This document shows, piece after piece, positions 33,625 through 41,879 of a stretch of 64,000 nucleotides of DNA. The number at the start of each line of letters is the position of its first letter. Positions within the stretch are counted from its first letter, which is position 1. Made by a program: the position numbers and the translations under genes. The notes below the pieces were generated by a model. It saw only the letters and a program-made list of their open reading frames with translations. It searched no databases and was not told the origin of the DNA. The stretch spans positions 186,001 to 250,000 of the forward strand of contig NZ_JAASQT010000003.1 in assembly GCF_011761985.1 (NCBI RefSeq), written 5' to 3'. This DNA is from Brevundimonas terrae (GTDB taxonomy: Bacteria > Pseudomonadota > Alphaproteobacteria > Caulobacterales > Caulobacteraceae).

Positions 33625-35136
33625 ATGTCCCACCATATCGCCGATCCCGTCGTTCACCGTGAACATTGGCGCGAACCGGACGACGACCAGTTGCGACTGG
33701 AATGTGGTGTGTGCGGCGTCTGGGGGGCACCGGAAAACGAAGCCTCCTCGATCGTTGCTCTGGGCCTGCACGCCCTGCAACATCGCGGACAGGAAGCGTG
33801 CGGTATCGCCAGCGTCCATAATTCGGAAAGCTTCTTTACCGAACGCCATATGGGCCTTGTCGGTGAAGCCTTCGGCAATGCCGATCTGACAAACCGCCTT
33901 CCGGGCTGTGCCGCTGTTGGCCACACCCGCTATTCGACTGCCGGCGGCAGCTTCCTTCGCAATGTCCAGCCGATGTTTGCCGATCTGGACCAGGGCGGTA
34001 TCGCCATTGCCCACAACGGCAACCTGACCAACTTCAAGCATATCCACGCTCAGCTGGTTTCCGAAGGCGCTATCTTCCAGTCCACTTCGGATTCGGAGGC
34101 TATCCTCCACCTGATCGCCCGCAGCCGCAAAGCCAAGATCGTCGAGCGTTTCATCGATGCGCTGGGCCGTATCGAAGGCGGTTTCGCCCTTGTCGCCCAG
34201 ACCCGCTTCAAGATGATCGGTGCGCGTGACCCGCTGGGTATCCGCCCGCTGGTTCTGGGCAAGCTAGGCGAAGCTTGGGTTCTGGCCTCGGAAACCTGCG
34301 CACTGGACACCATGGGCGCAACCTTCATCCGTGACGTTGAACACGGCGAGGTCGTCGTCATCGACGAGGAAGGACTGACCTCGATCAAGCCTTTCGCCGC
34401 ACAAGCTGCCCGTCCCTGCCTGTTCGAATACGTCTATTTCGCCCGTCCCGATTCCATCGTGAACGGCCGTTCGGTCTATGAAGTCCGCAAGGAAATGGGC
34501 CGCCGTCTGGCACAAGAGTTCCAGATCGAAGCCGACATCGTCGTGCCGGTGCCCGACTCAGGCGTGCCTGCCGCGCTCGGCTATGCGCAGGCCGCGGGCA
34601 TCCCGTTTGAAATGGGCATTATCCGCAGCCACTATCTGGGCCGCACCTTCATCCAGCCGTCGCAGGCCTCGCGCCAGAAGGGCGTGCGCATGAAGCACAG
34701 CCCGAATAAGGCCGTGCTGGAGGGCAAGCGCGTTGTCCTGATCGACGATTCGATCGTGCGCGGCACGACCTCGCTGAAACTGGTTCGCGCCGTCCGCGCC
34801 GCCGGTGCCACCGAAGTCCACCTGCGCTCGGCCAGCCCGCAAATTCTGTATCCGGACTTCTACGGCATCGACATGCCGGAGCGCTCGCAACTGATGGCCG
34901 CCACCCATTCGATGGAAGAAATGCGCGCCATCCTCGAAGTGGATTCGCTGGGCTTCCTGTCGATTGACGGACTTTACGAAGCCACGGGTGCCGGTCCGCG
35001 CGACAATACCGCCCCGCAGTTTACCGACCACTATTTCACCGGCGAATACCCCACCCGCCTGCTGGATCGCGAAGCCGAAGAAGGCGGTCGCGAGATGCGC
35101 GGCAAGAAGGTTTCCATTCTGACTGTGAATGCCTGA
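33625..35136 (+). CDS. purF: Amidophosphoribosyltransferase
   Basis: PurF makes 5-phosphoribosylamine from PRPP and glutamine, the first committed step of purine synthesis. It has 503 residues, starting at ATG 33625 with GGAG nine bases upstream. A 26-residue propeptide precedes the catalytic Cys27 (LRLECGVCGVWG), which should become the N-terminal nucleophile of the Ntn glutaminase domain. The PRPP loop is VVLIDDSIVRGTTS. Cys-rich Fe-S ligands of the Bacillus type are not obvious. Downstream is a strong terminator. Confidence 0.96.
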   Translation: MSHHIADPVVHREHWREPDDDQLRLECGVCGVWGAPENEASSIVALGLHALQHRGQEACGIASVHNSESFFTERHMGLVGEAFGNADLTNRLPGCAAVGHTRYSTAGGSFLRNVQPMFADLDQGGIAIAHNGNLTNFKHIHAQLVSEGAIFQSTSDSEAILHLIARSRKAKIVERFIDALGRIEGGFALVAQTRFKMIGARDPLGIRPLVLGKLGEAWVLASETCALDTMGATFIRDVEHGEVVVIDEEGLTSIKPFAAQAARPCLFEYVYFARPDSIVNGRSVYEVRKEMGRRLAQEFQIEADIVVPVPDSGVPAALGYAQAAGIPFEMGIIRSHYLGRTFIQPSQASRQKGVRMKHSPNKAVLEGKRVVLIDDSIVRGTTSLKLVRAVRAAGATEVHLRSASPQILYPDFYGIDMPERSQLMAATHSMEEMRAILEVDSLGFLSIDGLYEATGAGPRDNTAPQFTDHYFTGEYPTRLLDREAEEGGREMRGKKVSILTVNA

Positions 35137-35138
35137 AC

Positions 35139-35172
35139 AAAAGGGCCGCCGGATCATCCGGCGGCCCTTTCT
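35139..35172 (+). terminator. Intrinsic terminator of purF
   Basis: AAAGGGCCGCCGGAT and ATCCGGCGGCCCTTT form a long GC stem, followed by CTTC. It lies immediately after the purF stop. Confidence 0.9.
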
Positions 35173-35201
35173 TCATTCGGCGAGCCGCGCTATCAGCGGG
35201 C

Positions 35202-35951
35202 ATGTCCGAGACCCAAAACCTTCCGCTTCAAGACCGTATCGCTCTGGTCGTCGGTGCCTCGCGCGGCATCGGTCGTGAAACTGCTCTGGCTCTGGCCAAG
35301 GCCGGTGCCCATGTTGTCGCCGCCGCCCGCACACAGGGCGGGCTGGAAGAGCTGGACGACGACATTTATGCCGCCACCGGCAAGCATGCGACCCTGATTC
35401 CGTTCGACATGATCGACGGCGGTGCCATCGACCGTCTGGGCGGTGCGCTGTTCGAGCGTTTCGGCAAGCTGGACATCTGGGTTCAGGCCGCCGCCACCAT
35501 GGGTGCCGAGGGCCTGACACCGGTCAGCCACGCCGACCCGCGCGGCTTTGCCAAGATCGAGAGGGTCAACTTTACCGGCGTCTATCGCCTGATCCGCTCG
35601 CTGGAGCCTCTGCTGAAGGCCTCGACGGCTGCGCGTGTCATTCACCTGACCACCAGTGTTACCGCCTCTCCTCGTGCTTTCTGGGGCCCGTATGCCGCCA
35701 CCAAGGCCGGTGCCGAGAACCTGATGCGCTGCTGGGCCGATGAAGTGGAATCCATGCCGATCCGTATCGCCATTGTCGATCCGGGCCGGATGCGTACCGG
35801 CCTTCGCGCCCAGGCCTTCCCCGGCGAAGACCCGCTGCTTCTTGCCCACCCGCAGGAAATCACCCCGCTGATGGTGGATCTGGCGCGCGGCGACAAGGAG
35901 CCGCCCCTACTCACCAAGTTTGCCGACTGGAAAGCCGGACAGGCCCACTAG
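35202..35951 (+). CDS. Short-chain dehydrogenase/reductase
   Basis: This is a classical SDR of 249 residues with a Rossmann fold. The NAD(P) motif is VVGASRGIGRETALALAKAG, and the catalytic Tyr-x3-Lys is in WGPYAATKAGAEN, with the Ser in HLTTSVTAS. The NNAG-like position reads QAAATMG, which is unusual. C-terminal PGRMRTGLRAQAFPGED resembles SDRs of the YciK type. The substrate is unknown. It lies 65 bp after purF, behind its own upstream terminator, and ends at a bidirectional terminator shared with the cupredoxin gene. Confidence 0.85.
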   Translation: MSETQNLPLQDRIALVVGASRGIGRETALALAKAGAHVVAAARTQGGLEELDDDIYAATGKHATLIPFDMIDGGAIDRLGGALFERFGKLDIWVQAAATMGAEGLTPVSHADPRGFAKIERVNFTGVYRLIRSLEPLLKASTAARVIHLTTSVTASPRAFWGPYAATKAGAENLMRCWADEVESMPIRIAIVDPGRMRTGLRAQAFPGEDPLLLAHPQEITPLMVDLARGDKEPPLLTKFADWKAGQAH

Positions 35952-35954
35952 ATG

Positions 35955-35989
35955 AAATAGCCGCTTTCCAGACTGGGAAGCGGCTATTT
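35955..35989. terminator. Bidirectional terminator (SDR / cupredoxin)
   Basis: AAATAGCCGCTT (35955-35966) pairs perfectly with AAGCGGCTATTT (35978-35989). The stem extends three more pairs around AGACT. A- and T-rich ends suit both converging genes. Confidence 0.9.
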
Positions 35990-35991
35990 TC

Positions 35992-36378
35992 TTAGGTCAC
36001 GACCATGATCTGCGACTGCATGGCGGGATGGTACCGACAGAAATAGTCGAACCGTCCAGCCTTGCCCATCGTCGCCGAAGCCGAAGCCCCCGCGGGAAGA
36101 TCCACGTTAAAGGCACCGTTTCGCGCTGTTGCCGTATGCCGCACCACGTCAAGATTGGTCCATGTCACGGTATCTCCAACCCTGATGTTTGCGGGCGCGG
36201 GTGCAAACACCATCCGGTCAACCCGTATGACATGGGTCTGATGACGGTTGCCTCGGGATGATCCGGCCGTCTGTGTGTGGCCACTCCGTGCAGACACGAC
36301 CACAACTGCCGGCAGCAAGACGGCCGCGCCCAGCAAACTGCGCCGTGACAGTCCAGACCGGATCACATCAGTGCGCAT
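35992..36378 (-). CDS. Exported cupredoxin (blue-copper) domain protein
   Basis: This is a small type-1 copper protein of 128 residues, probably periplasmic. The N-terminus has a twin-Arg signal (LSRRSLLGAAVLLPAVVVVSA). The mature domain carries FAPAPANIRVGDTVTWTNLD and the copper ligands: His in DVVRHTATA, then Cys, His and Met in YFCRYHPAM. This is a plastocyanin/amicyanin-like pattern. ATG 36376-36378 is preferred, because it lies inside the end of the upstream DUF4142 gene (11-bp overlap) and opens directly into the Tat signal. It is the second gene of an ECF-controlled pair. A role in electron transfer or oxidative/copper stress is inferred. Confidence 0.85.
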   Translation of the reverse strand: MRTDVIRSGLSRRSLLGAAVLLPAVVVVSARSGHTQTAGSSRGNRHQTHVIRVDRMVFAPAPANIRVGDTVTWTNLDVVRHTATARNGAFNVDLPAGASASATMGKAGRFDYFCRYHPAMQSQIMVVT

Positions 36379-36889
36379 GGCCGGCCATCTGTTCTGCATG
36401 GGCCTGATGCTCGCGGAACAAGGCAAGCCCCCGTTCCAGCAAGGCCTTCAGCTCCGCATTATCGGCATTGGGGATCAAGGTTCCGCTCAGAGCCTCGTTG
36501 ACCGTGCGGTGAAAGGCCACCTCGTTGTCCATATAGGCCTTGTCGAAGGCCTCGCCGCTGAGGCTGGCCAGATGCTGGCGCTGGTCTGCGGCAGCTTTTG
36601 TCAGGGCCTCGGAGGTCGGATTGTTCTCGGGAGTCACCTGCAAACGCCCCAACAATGCCAAGGCCTGTTCGTTCACAGCCATATGGTCGCGCTTCATGGT
36701 TTCGGCAAAAGCCCGAACCTCGACATTGGTCGATTTCATCAGGGCCTGATCGGCGGCTTCGACATCCAGTTGCCCCGCCGTATAGGCAATATGGGCGATC
36801 TGCGGGTCGCTGGGTCCGGCCTCATGGGCATAGGCGACTGTGGTCGAGGCCAGCAACAAGGCACCTGCCAGTGCTATTTTCCTGAACAT
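36368..36889 (-). CDS. DUF4142 periplasmic protein
   Basis: This is an exported helical protein of 173 residues. The signal peptide ends at VAYAHEA. The DUF4142 pattern is clear: DPQIAHIAYTAGQLDVEAADQAL, then FAETMKRDHMAVNEQALALL and AFHRTVNEAL. It is His- and Met-rich at the C-terminus (HQAHAEQMAGHAH), which may bind metal. Related DUF4142 proteins have a ferritin-like helical bundle and are often stress-induced in alphaproteobacteria. The start has GGGAG nine bases upstream. It is preceded by an ECF-type promoter identical in its -35 to that of the adjacent sigma gene, and it is cotranscribed with the cupredoxin. Confidence 0.87.
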   Translation of the reverse strand: MFRKIALAGALLLASTTVAYAHEAGPSDPQIAHIAYTAGQLDVEAADQALMKSTNVEVRAFAETMKRDHMAVNEQALALLGRLQVTPENNPTSEALTKAAADQRQHLASLSGEAFDKAYMDNEVAFHRTVNEALSGTLIPNADNAELKALLERGLALFREHQAHAEQMAGHAH

Positions 36890-36937
36890 GGTTTTCTCCC
36901 TTTATGACGGTGCCCAATCGCCACCGTTCGGGAGTTA

Positions 36938-36966
36938 GACCTTCACTCGCTCCGAAAAGTTCCCGC
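36938..36966 (-). promoter_or_regulatory. ECF-type promoter of the DUF4142-cupredoxin pair
   Basis: Reading the minus strand, GCGGGAACTTTTCG (36966-36953), 12 bases, then GTCTA (from 36940). GGAAC is the classic ECF -35 core. The same 14-mer with the same 12-base gap to GTC occurs upstream of the adjacent sigma gene. It lies directly after the sigma gene stop. Confidence 0.75.
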
Positions 36967-37665
36967 CTAAGTGATCACGACGCCTTCACAGGCCAAACGT
37001 GCCAGCACACGATCTCCCATGCGCTGGCATCGCAGACCCAGAAACGGGAAGGCTCCGGCCAGGGTTGCCGACACCCGCGCATCAAGGGCATGGCGTAGTT
37101 TCTGACGTGCCCGAAATAGCCGTGTCTTGACCGTTTCAGGCTTCAATCCCAGCGTCGAGGCGGTTTCCTCGATCGAACATTCCTCGACATCGCGCATGAT
37201 GAATACAATGCGGTACAGCGGCGGCAGCTCGTCCACGGCCTGTTCGATCAGGTCACGGATTTGACTGCGCGCAGCATCGCTTTCCGGCCCTGCATCAATG
37301 GACACACCGGGGAAGTTGATGATTTCCCCACCGGATTCCTGCGCGGTTTCCACGGCCTGTAGACCGGTGACGGCGCGGCGACGACGCAGGCGGCTTCGGG
37401 CCTCGTTCAGCACGATCCGCGTCAACCACGTCACCACGTCCGCATCGCCGCGAAAACGGGCAGTACCGGTAAAGGCCCGCACATAGGCGTCCTGAAGGAC
37501 ATCTTCGGCCTCGGCATCATCGCCCATGGCCGAGCGGGCGATCCGGAACAGTCGCTGGTTCGCACGCTGCATAATGGTTCTGAAAGCGTCGGGGTCGCCA
37601 CCCTGCGCCCGTCCGACCAGATCGGGCATGGTCAGGGACAGGTAATCGATACGCGCATTAATCAT
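36967..37665 (-). CDS. ECF RNA polymerase sigma factor (autoregulated candidate)
   Basis: This is a group IV sigma factor of 232 residues. Region 2 spans about residues 20-90, with DAEDVLQDAYVRAFTGTARF-type core and WLTRIVLNEARSRLRRRR. Region 4 spans about 140-195, with LPPLYRIVFIMRDVEECSIEETASTLGLKPETVKTRLFRARQKL in several conserved pieces. A C-terminal extension of about 35 residues ends near GLRCQRMGDRVLARLACEG and contains two Cys. This tail is unusual and could sense redox or metal. No anti-sigma gene is adjacent. Upstream and downstream copies of one promoter motif suggest it drives itself and the DUF4142-cupredoxin pair. Confidence 0.9.
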   Translation of the reverse strand: MINARIDYLSLTMPDLVGRAQGGDPDAFRTIMQRANQRLFRIARSAMGDDAEAEDVLQDAYVRAFTGTARFRGDADVVTWLTRIVLNEARSRLRRRRAVTGLQAVETAQESGGEIINFPGVSIDAGPESDAARSQIRDLIEQAVDELPPLYRIVFIMRDVEECSIEETASTLGLKPETVKTRLFRARQKLRHALDARVSATLAGAFPFLGLRCQRMGDRVLARLACEGVVIT

Positions 37666-37692
37666 GGCAAGGCTCCACCTTCGCCATAAATG

Positions 37693-37721
37693 GACGCTCC
37701 AGCCCTACGAAAAGTTCCCGC
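37693..37721 (-). promoter_or_regulatory. ECF-type promoter of the sigma factor gene
   Basis: Reading the minus strand, GCGGGAACTTTTCG (37721-37708), 12 bases, then GTCCA (from 37695). It is identical in -35 and spacing to the promoter at 36938-36966. The sigma start codon lies about 28 bp downstream, giving a short leader. Confidence 0.75.
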
Positions 37722-37756
37722 TGAGGATTAAATTAGCAACAGCTCAAAATAACGAA

Positions 37757-37782
37757 GGCCGCTTCCCTTACCGGAAGCGGCC
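37757..37782 (-). terminator. Terminator of the LprI-like gene
   Basis: GGCCGCTTCC (37757-37766) pairs with GGAAGCGGCC (37773-37782) around six bases. On the minus strand TTCGTTATTTT follows, giving a moderate T-rich tail. Confidence 0.7.
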
Positions 37783-37789
37783 TGTTCAT

Positions 37790-38251
37790 TCAGTGGCTGT
37801 GCTCTTCATCCGATTTATAAACCGCACGCTGGGGTTCGGGATAAACGGTCGGATCGTCTGCATTTCCGGCCAGATATTCGCGCCAGATATGGTGTGAACG
37901 TTCACGCATCAACTCCATCCGGCAACTGGCCGCCATCAGATTGCGGATCGATCCACTCTGCCAATAGGTATAGACCGCTTCGCAGGCACTATCGGCATAG
38001 CCTTCCCACAGCTTCTGGCTGGCCTCGACGGCGGCAATCACCGCCTCTGGCTCTTCGGCTTCCGCGCGAAGCTTGGCATAGGCCGCTTCCAGATAGGTTT
38101 TAAGCTGTGCCTCGACCTCTTGCTGCTGTTGCGCCGCACAGTGGTTCATTTCGAGCGTGGTGGTCGGATTATCACAATCGACATCGGGCTCATCCTGTAG
38201 AACAGCCACATCAAGACTCAATGCGCCCAGCAAGGCCACAAGAACCGTCAT
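37790..38251 (-). CDS. LprI-like (DUF1311) exported protein
   Basis: This is a 153-residue exported protein. ATG 38249-38251 is fixed by GGAGG seven bases upstream and opens into a signal peptide (TVLVALLGALSLDVAV). The mature part has the DUF1311/LprI pattern: CDNPTTTLEMNHCAAQQ, then a long helix ending LYEAAYAKLR-like, QKLWEGYADSACEAVY, SGSIRNLMAASCRMELM. Four Cys are placed as in the family, probably two disulfides. LprI of Mycobacterium inhibits lysozyme, but most family members have no known function. It has its own terminator and lies between the ECF locus and another small periplasmic gene. Confidence 0.82.
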   Translation of the reverse strand: MTVLVALLGALSLDVAVLQDEPDVDCDNPTTTLEMNHCAAQQQQEVEAQLKTYLEAAYAKLRAEAEEPEAVIAAVEASQKLWEGYADSACEAVYTYWQSGSIRNLMAASCRMELMRERSHHIWREYLAGNADDPTVYPEPQRAVYKSDEEHSH

Positions 38252-38326
38252 CAACAACCTCCCCAATACTGTTCACGCCATTGGCGTGAAATGATCCAGC
38301 TTCAGTACGTGTAGCTAGAAACGTAC

Positions 38327-38677
38327 TCAGCCTGTGATTATGCCCGTCACAACCCCCGCCGCATCCCGTTCACAGACAGCATATTGGCTGGCTTGATCCA
38401 TATAGCGGTTCAACGCCTCGACATAGCCGTTCATATCACCGACATAGCGATCGAAATCGCGACCATATTGTTCCAGTTGTCCGTTATAGGCATTGATAAC
38501 GGCTGGTCGGCAGTTATGGCGGTTGCGCGCTTCATTGATACAGGCCGGAACGGTTGGGCGCACAGGCTTGGTCAAGCGCACAATCACAGGCACCTGCGGT
38601 ACGCGACACTCCGGTACCGGCTGATCCGGCGTCGTTTGTCCTGCGACAAGCAATAATACCGCTGCCAATTTCATCAT
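38327..38677 (-). CDS. Small exported hypothetical protein
   Basis: This is a 116-residue protein with a short N-terminal export signal (KLAAVLLLVAG) and a mature part rich in Pro, then a helical segment QLEQYGRDFDRYVGDMNGYVEALNRYM. Four Cys (in ECRVPQV, ACINEA, NCRPAV and VCERDA) suggest disulfides in the periplasm. The arrangement of Cys and a Tyr/Asp-rich coiled segment recurs in small alphaproteobacterial periplasmic proteins, but I cannot name a family. It starts with two ATG codons behind GGGGAA. The upstream LprI-like neighbour points the same way but has its own terminator. Confidence 0.65.
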   Translation of the reverse strand: MMKLAAVLLLVAGQTTPDQPVPECRVPQVPVIVRLTKPVRPTVPACINEARNRHNCRPAVINAYNGQLEQYGRDFDRYVGDMNGYVEALNRYMDQASQYAVCERDAAGVVTGIITG

Positions 38678-38730
38678 GAGATTCCCCGTCTCCCCGATAC
38701 TGAATATTCCCGTTTTCTAGGCATAAGAAA

Positions 38731-38756
38731 AGGGCGACCCGTTACCGGATCGCCCT
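38731..38756 (-). terminator. Intrinsic terminator of der
   Basis: On the minus strand AGGGCGA and TCGCCCT pair around a 12-base loop that can itself pair, followed by TTTTCTTATG. It lies 25 bp after the der stop. Confidence 0.85.
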
Positions 38757-38780
38757 GATTTCCTATTTCGCTCGAAAAGC

Positions 38781-40406
38781 TTAGCGCTTTGCGCCGCCCT
38801 TTTGGCCGGTACGGATACGGCCCGAACGGGAAACCTGACGGGCCCCGCCGCGTGCGCCCTTGCCGACGATGGCATTGGTGCCGGACTTCTTGGAGGCCGA
38901 AGCCTTCAGACCGCCCAGAGGTTTGACCTTGGGCTTGATGCCCGCCTTGGCCTTTTGCTCCAGCGCCTTGCCCGGAAGGTTCGAGAACTTCTCTTCCTTC
39001 TCGGCCTTCAGCACCTTGCGAGGGGCGGTCTTGGCCGCGCCCTTGAAGCGTTCCGGACCCGACTTGGCACCGCCAGCGGCATACGGGTTGTCCGAACTGG
39101 ACTTCACGTTCAGACGCATCGGCGTGCCCTTCAGATCGAAGGATTCACGGATCGAGTTGACCAGATAGCGCTTGTAATGCTCCGGCATCGAGTCCGCACG
39201 CGTCGCCATCAGCACGAACGTCGGAGGACGGGCTTTGATCTGCGAGATGTATTTCGGCTTGATGCGCTTGCCATCCACGGCGGGAGGCGGGTGCCTCTGG
39301 GTGGCCATAGACAGCCAGTCGTTCAGGTCCTTGGTTTTGACCTTAACGGACCATGTCTCATAGGCCTTGAGGATGGCCGGCATCAGACGGTCAACACCAC
39401 GGCCATTGAACGACGACAGAGCGACGAACTCCGAGCCTTTCAGCTGCGGCAGCTTGTCGTCGGCCATAGCCTTGAGCTGGGCCAGACGCGCCTGCGGCTC
39501 TTCTTCGAGGTCCCACTTGGAGGCCACATAGACCAGCGCACGCCCTTCCCGCTCGACCAGATCGGCCAGTTGCAGGTCCTGCATGTCAAAGGCGTCGTCC
39601 TTGTCCATCACCAGCACGACCACCTCGGCAAAGGTGATGGCGCGGATGGTGTCGGCAACCGACAGCTTTTCCAGCTTTTCGTTGACGCGCGCCTTGCGGC
39701 GCATACCGGCCGTGTCGATCAGACGGATGTTCTGACCTTCGTATTCCCAGTCGACCGAGATCGAGTCGCGCGTGATACCGGCCTCGGGGCCGGTCAGCAG
39801 ACGGTCATCACCGATCAGACGGTTAATCAGGGTCGACTTGCCCGCATTGGGGCGACCGATGACAGCAATACGGATCGGCTTTTCAGGTTCGTCCACTTCC
39901 TCGATGAAAACATTCTCGGAAGCGCGCACCAGTGCCTGATAAAGATCGGCCATGCCCTCGCCGTGTTCGGCAGAGATCGGCACAGGCTCGCCAAAGCCGA
40001 GGCTGTAGGCTTCGCCCACGCCGCCCATGCTTTCACGGCTTTCGGACTTGTTGGCCAGCAGGATGATCGGCTTGTGCACACCGCGTATCCGGTCCGCAAA
40101 GATACGGTCCAGCTGGGTGACACCATCGCGGGCATCCATAGTGAACAGGATGACGTCCGCATCCTCGATGGCGGCCTCGGTCTGCTCGCGCATACGGGAC
40201 TCAAGGGTGTCATCGCTGACATCCTCATAGCCCGCCGTGTCGATCAGGGTCAGGTCCATGTCCCCGATATTACCGTCGGCATAGCGACGGTCACGGGTCA
40301 CACCGGGGCGATCATCGACCAGCGCAAGACGCTTGCCAACGAGGCGGTTAAACAGTGTCGACTTGCCCACATTGGGCCGGCCGACGATGGCGATCTTCAG
40401 AGCCAT
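38781..40406 (-). CDS. der: Ribosome biogenesis GTPase Der (EngA)
   Basis: Der is a double GTPase needed for 50S maturation. The protein has 541 residues, longer than the roughly 490 of E. coli. G-domain 1 has GRPNVGKSTLFN, DTAGYEDVS and NKSE. G-domain 2 has GRPNAGKSTLINR, DTAGMRRKARV and SKWD. A KH-like domain follows, and then a highly basic, low-complexity C-terminal tail of about 80 residues rich in Lys, Gly and Ala (from about 460 to the end). The tail may bind rRNA. It lies downstream of bamB with the yfgM-bamB-der order known from E. coli. Confidence 0.96.
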   Translation of the reverse strand: MALKIAIVGRPNVGKSTLFNRLVGKRLALVDDRPGVTRDRRYADGNIGDMDLTLIDTAGYEDVSDDTLESRMREQTEAAIEDADVILFTMDARDGVTQLDRIFADRIRGVHKPIILLANKSESRESMGGVGEAYSLGFGEPVPISAEHGEGMADLYQALVRASENVFIEEVDEPEKPIRIAVIGRPNAGKSTLINRLIGDDRLLTGPEAGITRDSISVDWEYEGQNIRLIDTAGMRRKARVNEKLEKLSVADTIRAITFAEVVVLVMDKDDAFDMQDLQLADLVEREGRALVYVASKWDLEEEPQARLAQLKAMADDKLPQLKGSEFVALSSFNGRGVDRLMPAILKAYETWSVKVKTKDLNDWLSMATQRHPPPAVDGKRIKPKYISQIKARPPTFVLMATRADSMPEHYKRYLVNSIRESFDLKGTPMRLNVKSSSDNPYAAGGAKSGPERFKGAAKTAPRKVLKAEKEEKFSNLPGKALEQKAKAGIKPKVKPLGGLKASASKKSGTNAIVGKGARGGARQVSRSGRIRTGQKGGAKR

Positions 40407-40437
40407 GTCGGCCTTCTAACGCAATTTCAGAACAAAA

Positions 40438-41859
40438 TCAGCGGATGCTGATCAGACGGGCATCATCCGTCACTACATAGAGCGCGCCATTATAGGCGGC
40501 GGGCGCAATATAGGCCGGTGATCCCAGATCGATGCTGGCGGTCTGTTGTCCGGTTTTCGGATCAAAAGCCACCATCTGGCCTTCGGAATTAACCAGAACC
40601 AGACGGTTCGAGGCCAGTACCGGGCCAGACCACGATGGGCGCACTGTACGCTTGCCCATGCCAAAGAACCAGCCACCTTCGGTACGGATACGACCATCGT
40701 TGAGGTCGCGGGTCCAGTAGATCTGGCCGGTTTCGCGGTTCACGACAGTCAGTTCGCCCGTTTTGGAGACGACATAGACCACGTCACCGACCGGCAGAGG
40801 CGCGTTCACGCCACCAATCGGCAGCTCCCAGCGCGGCGCGCCGGTGCGGATGTCCAGCGACTGCATCACACCGGACTGGCTGATGGCATAGACGAAGCCA
40901 CGGCTGATAACCGGACGACCGGCAATATCACGCAGTTCCGACAGGGCGTTGGTGCGGCTGGTACGCGACAGCACCTCTTCCCAGACCGGCTGGCCATTGG
41001 CGGCGCGCAGAGCGACAACCTGACCCGACGAGAACGGTGCCACGACGGTATCACCGCTGACAGTCACGCTGGTGGCGCGCATGATGCGGGCCGGTTCCGT
41101 GATGCCGCGATAGGTCCAGTTCTGGTTGCCCGTCGCCATATCCAGCGCGATCAGCTGGTTATCAACGTCGATCACATAGACACGGCCACCCGAAACGGTC
41201 GGCGCATTATGGATCGGCAGATCGGTTTCGTGCGTCCAGACAACTTCGCCGGTCGCCGCATTCAGCGCCGTGACCGAACGATAGCCCGAGGCCACAAAGA
41301 CCTTGTTGTCGGCAACGGCAACACCGCCACCAAAGCCGCCACCCGAAGAACCACCGCCCAGCGAGATACCGAAGCGTCGACGACCGGCATCACGTTCGCC
41401 GATGCCGACGGTCTTTTTCCAGATAACCGAGCCGCTGGCGGCATCAACCGCCGAAACGGCTGCTTCGCCATCCATCACAAAGATACGGCCATCGGCCGCC
41501 ACCGGCGGAGCCATGACCTGGCTCATACGATCCGACGATGCGCCAATATCGCGACGCCATGCGACCGTGAATTCCGGTGCCGCAATAACGTGTCCGGTTT
41601 CGGACTCGGCATTCATACCCGGCTGGGTCCATGCGGTGACCGCTTGCGGACCCGGCACGAAGAAGTCGCGTCCCGACAGCGCAGGCGACGGGGCCAGTTG
41701 CTGTTCAAACTCCAGGATCGAGACGCGCTCGCCCTGTGTCGCAACCGCCTTGGGGCCGTCTTCCTTGTCAAGGAAAGGAAGGGCACGCTTGACCGTGCCG
41801 CAAGAAGCCACGGTTGCGGCCAGACCGCACATCAAGACGATTTTAAGCGAACGATTCAT
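40438..41859 (-). CDS. bamB: Outer-membrane assembly lipoprotein BamB
   Basis: BamB is an outer-membrane lipoprotein of the BAM complex, a beta-propeller that binds BamA and feeds it substrate. The 473-residue protein has a lipobox ATVASC with Cys20. Eight PQQ-like blades follow, seen as repeated VYVID..., GEVVWTHETDLP, GQIYWTRDLNDG and similar WT/W-box motifs. It lies between the tetratricopeptide protein and der. The longer N-terminal stretch before the propeller (about residues 20-95) is common in alphaproteobacterial BamB. Confidence 0.92.
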   Translation of the reverse strand: MNRSLKIVLMCGLAATVASCGTVKRALPFLDKEDGPKAVATQGERVSILEFEQQLAPSPALSGRDFFVPGPQAVTAWTQPGMNAESETGHVIAAPEFTVAWRRDIGASSDRMSQVMAPPVAADGRIFVMDGEAAVSAVDAASGSVIWKKTVGIGERDAGRRRFGISLGGGSSGGGFGGGVAVADNKVFVASGYRSVTALNAATGEVVWTHETDLPIHNAPTVSGGRVYVIDVDNQLIALDMATGNQNWTYRGITEPARIMRATSVTVSGDTVVAPFSSGQVVALRAANGQPVWEEVLSRTSRTNALSELRDIAGRPVISRGFVYAISQSGVMQSLDIRTGAPRWELPIGGVNAPLPVGDVVYVVSKTGELTVVNRETGQIYWTRDLNDGRIRTEGGWFFGMGKRTVRPSWSGPVLASNRLVLVNSEGQMVAFDPKTGQQTASIDLGSPAYIAPAAYNGALYVVTDDARLISIR

Positions 41860-41879
41860 GCTCGGGCTTCTCGTGAGGA

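Noticed and set aside
38802..40451. 549-codon open frame antisense to der
   Set aside because: It is the mirror of der codon bias. The der frame has both GTPase motif sets, so the antisense frame is not supported.
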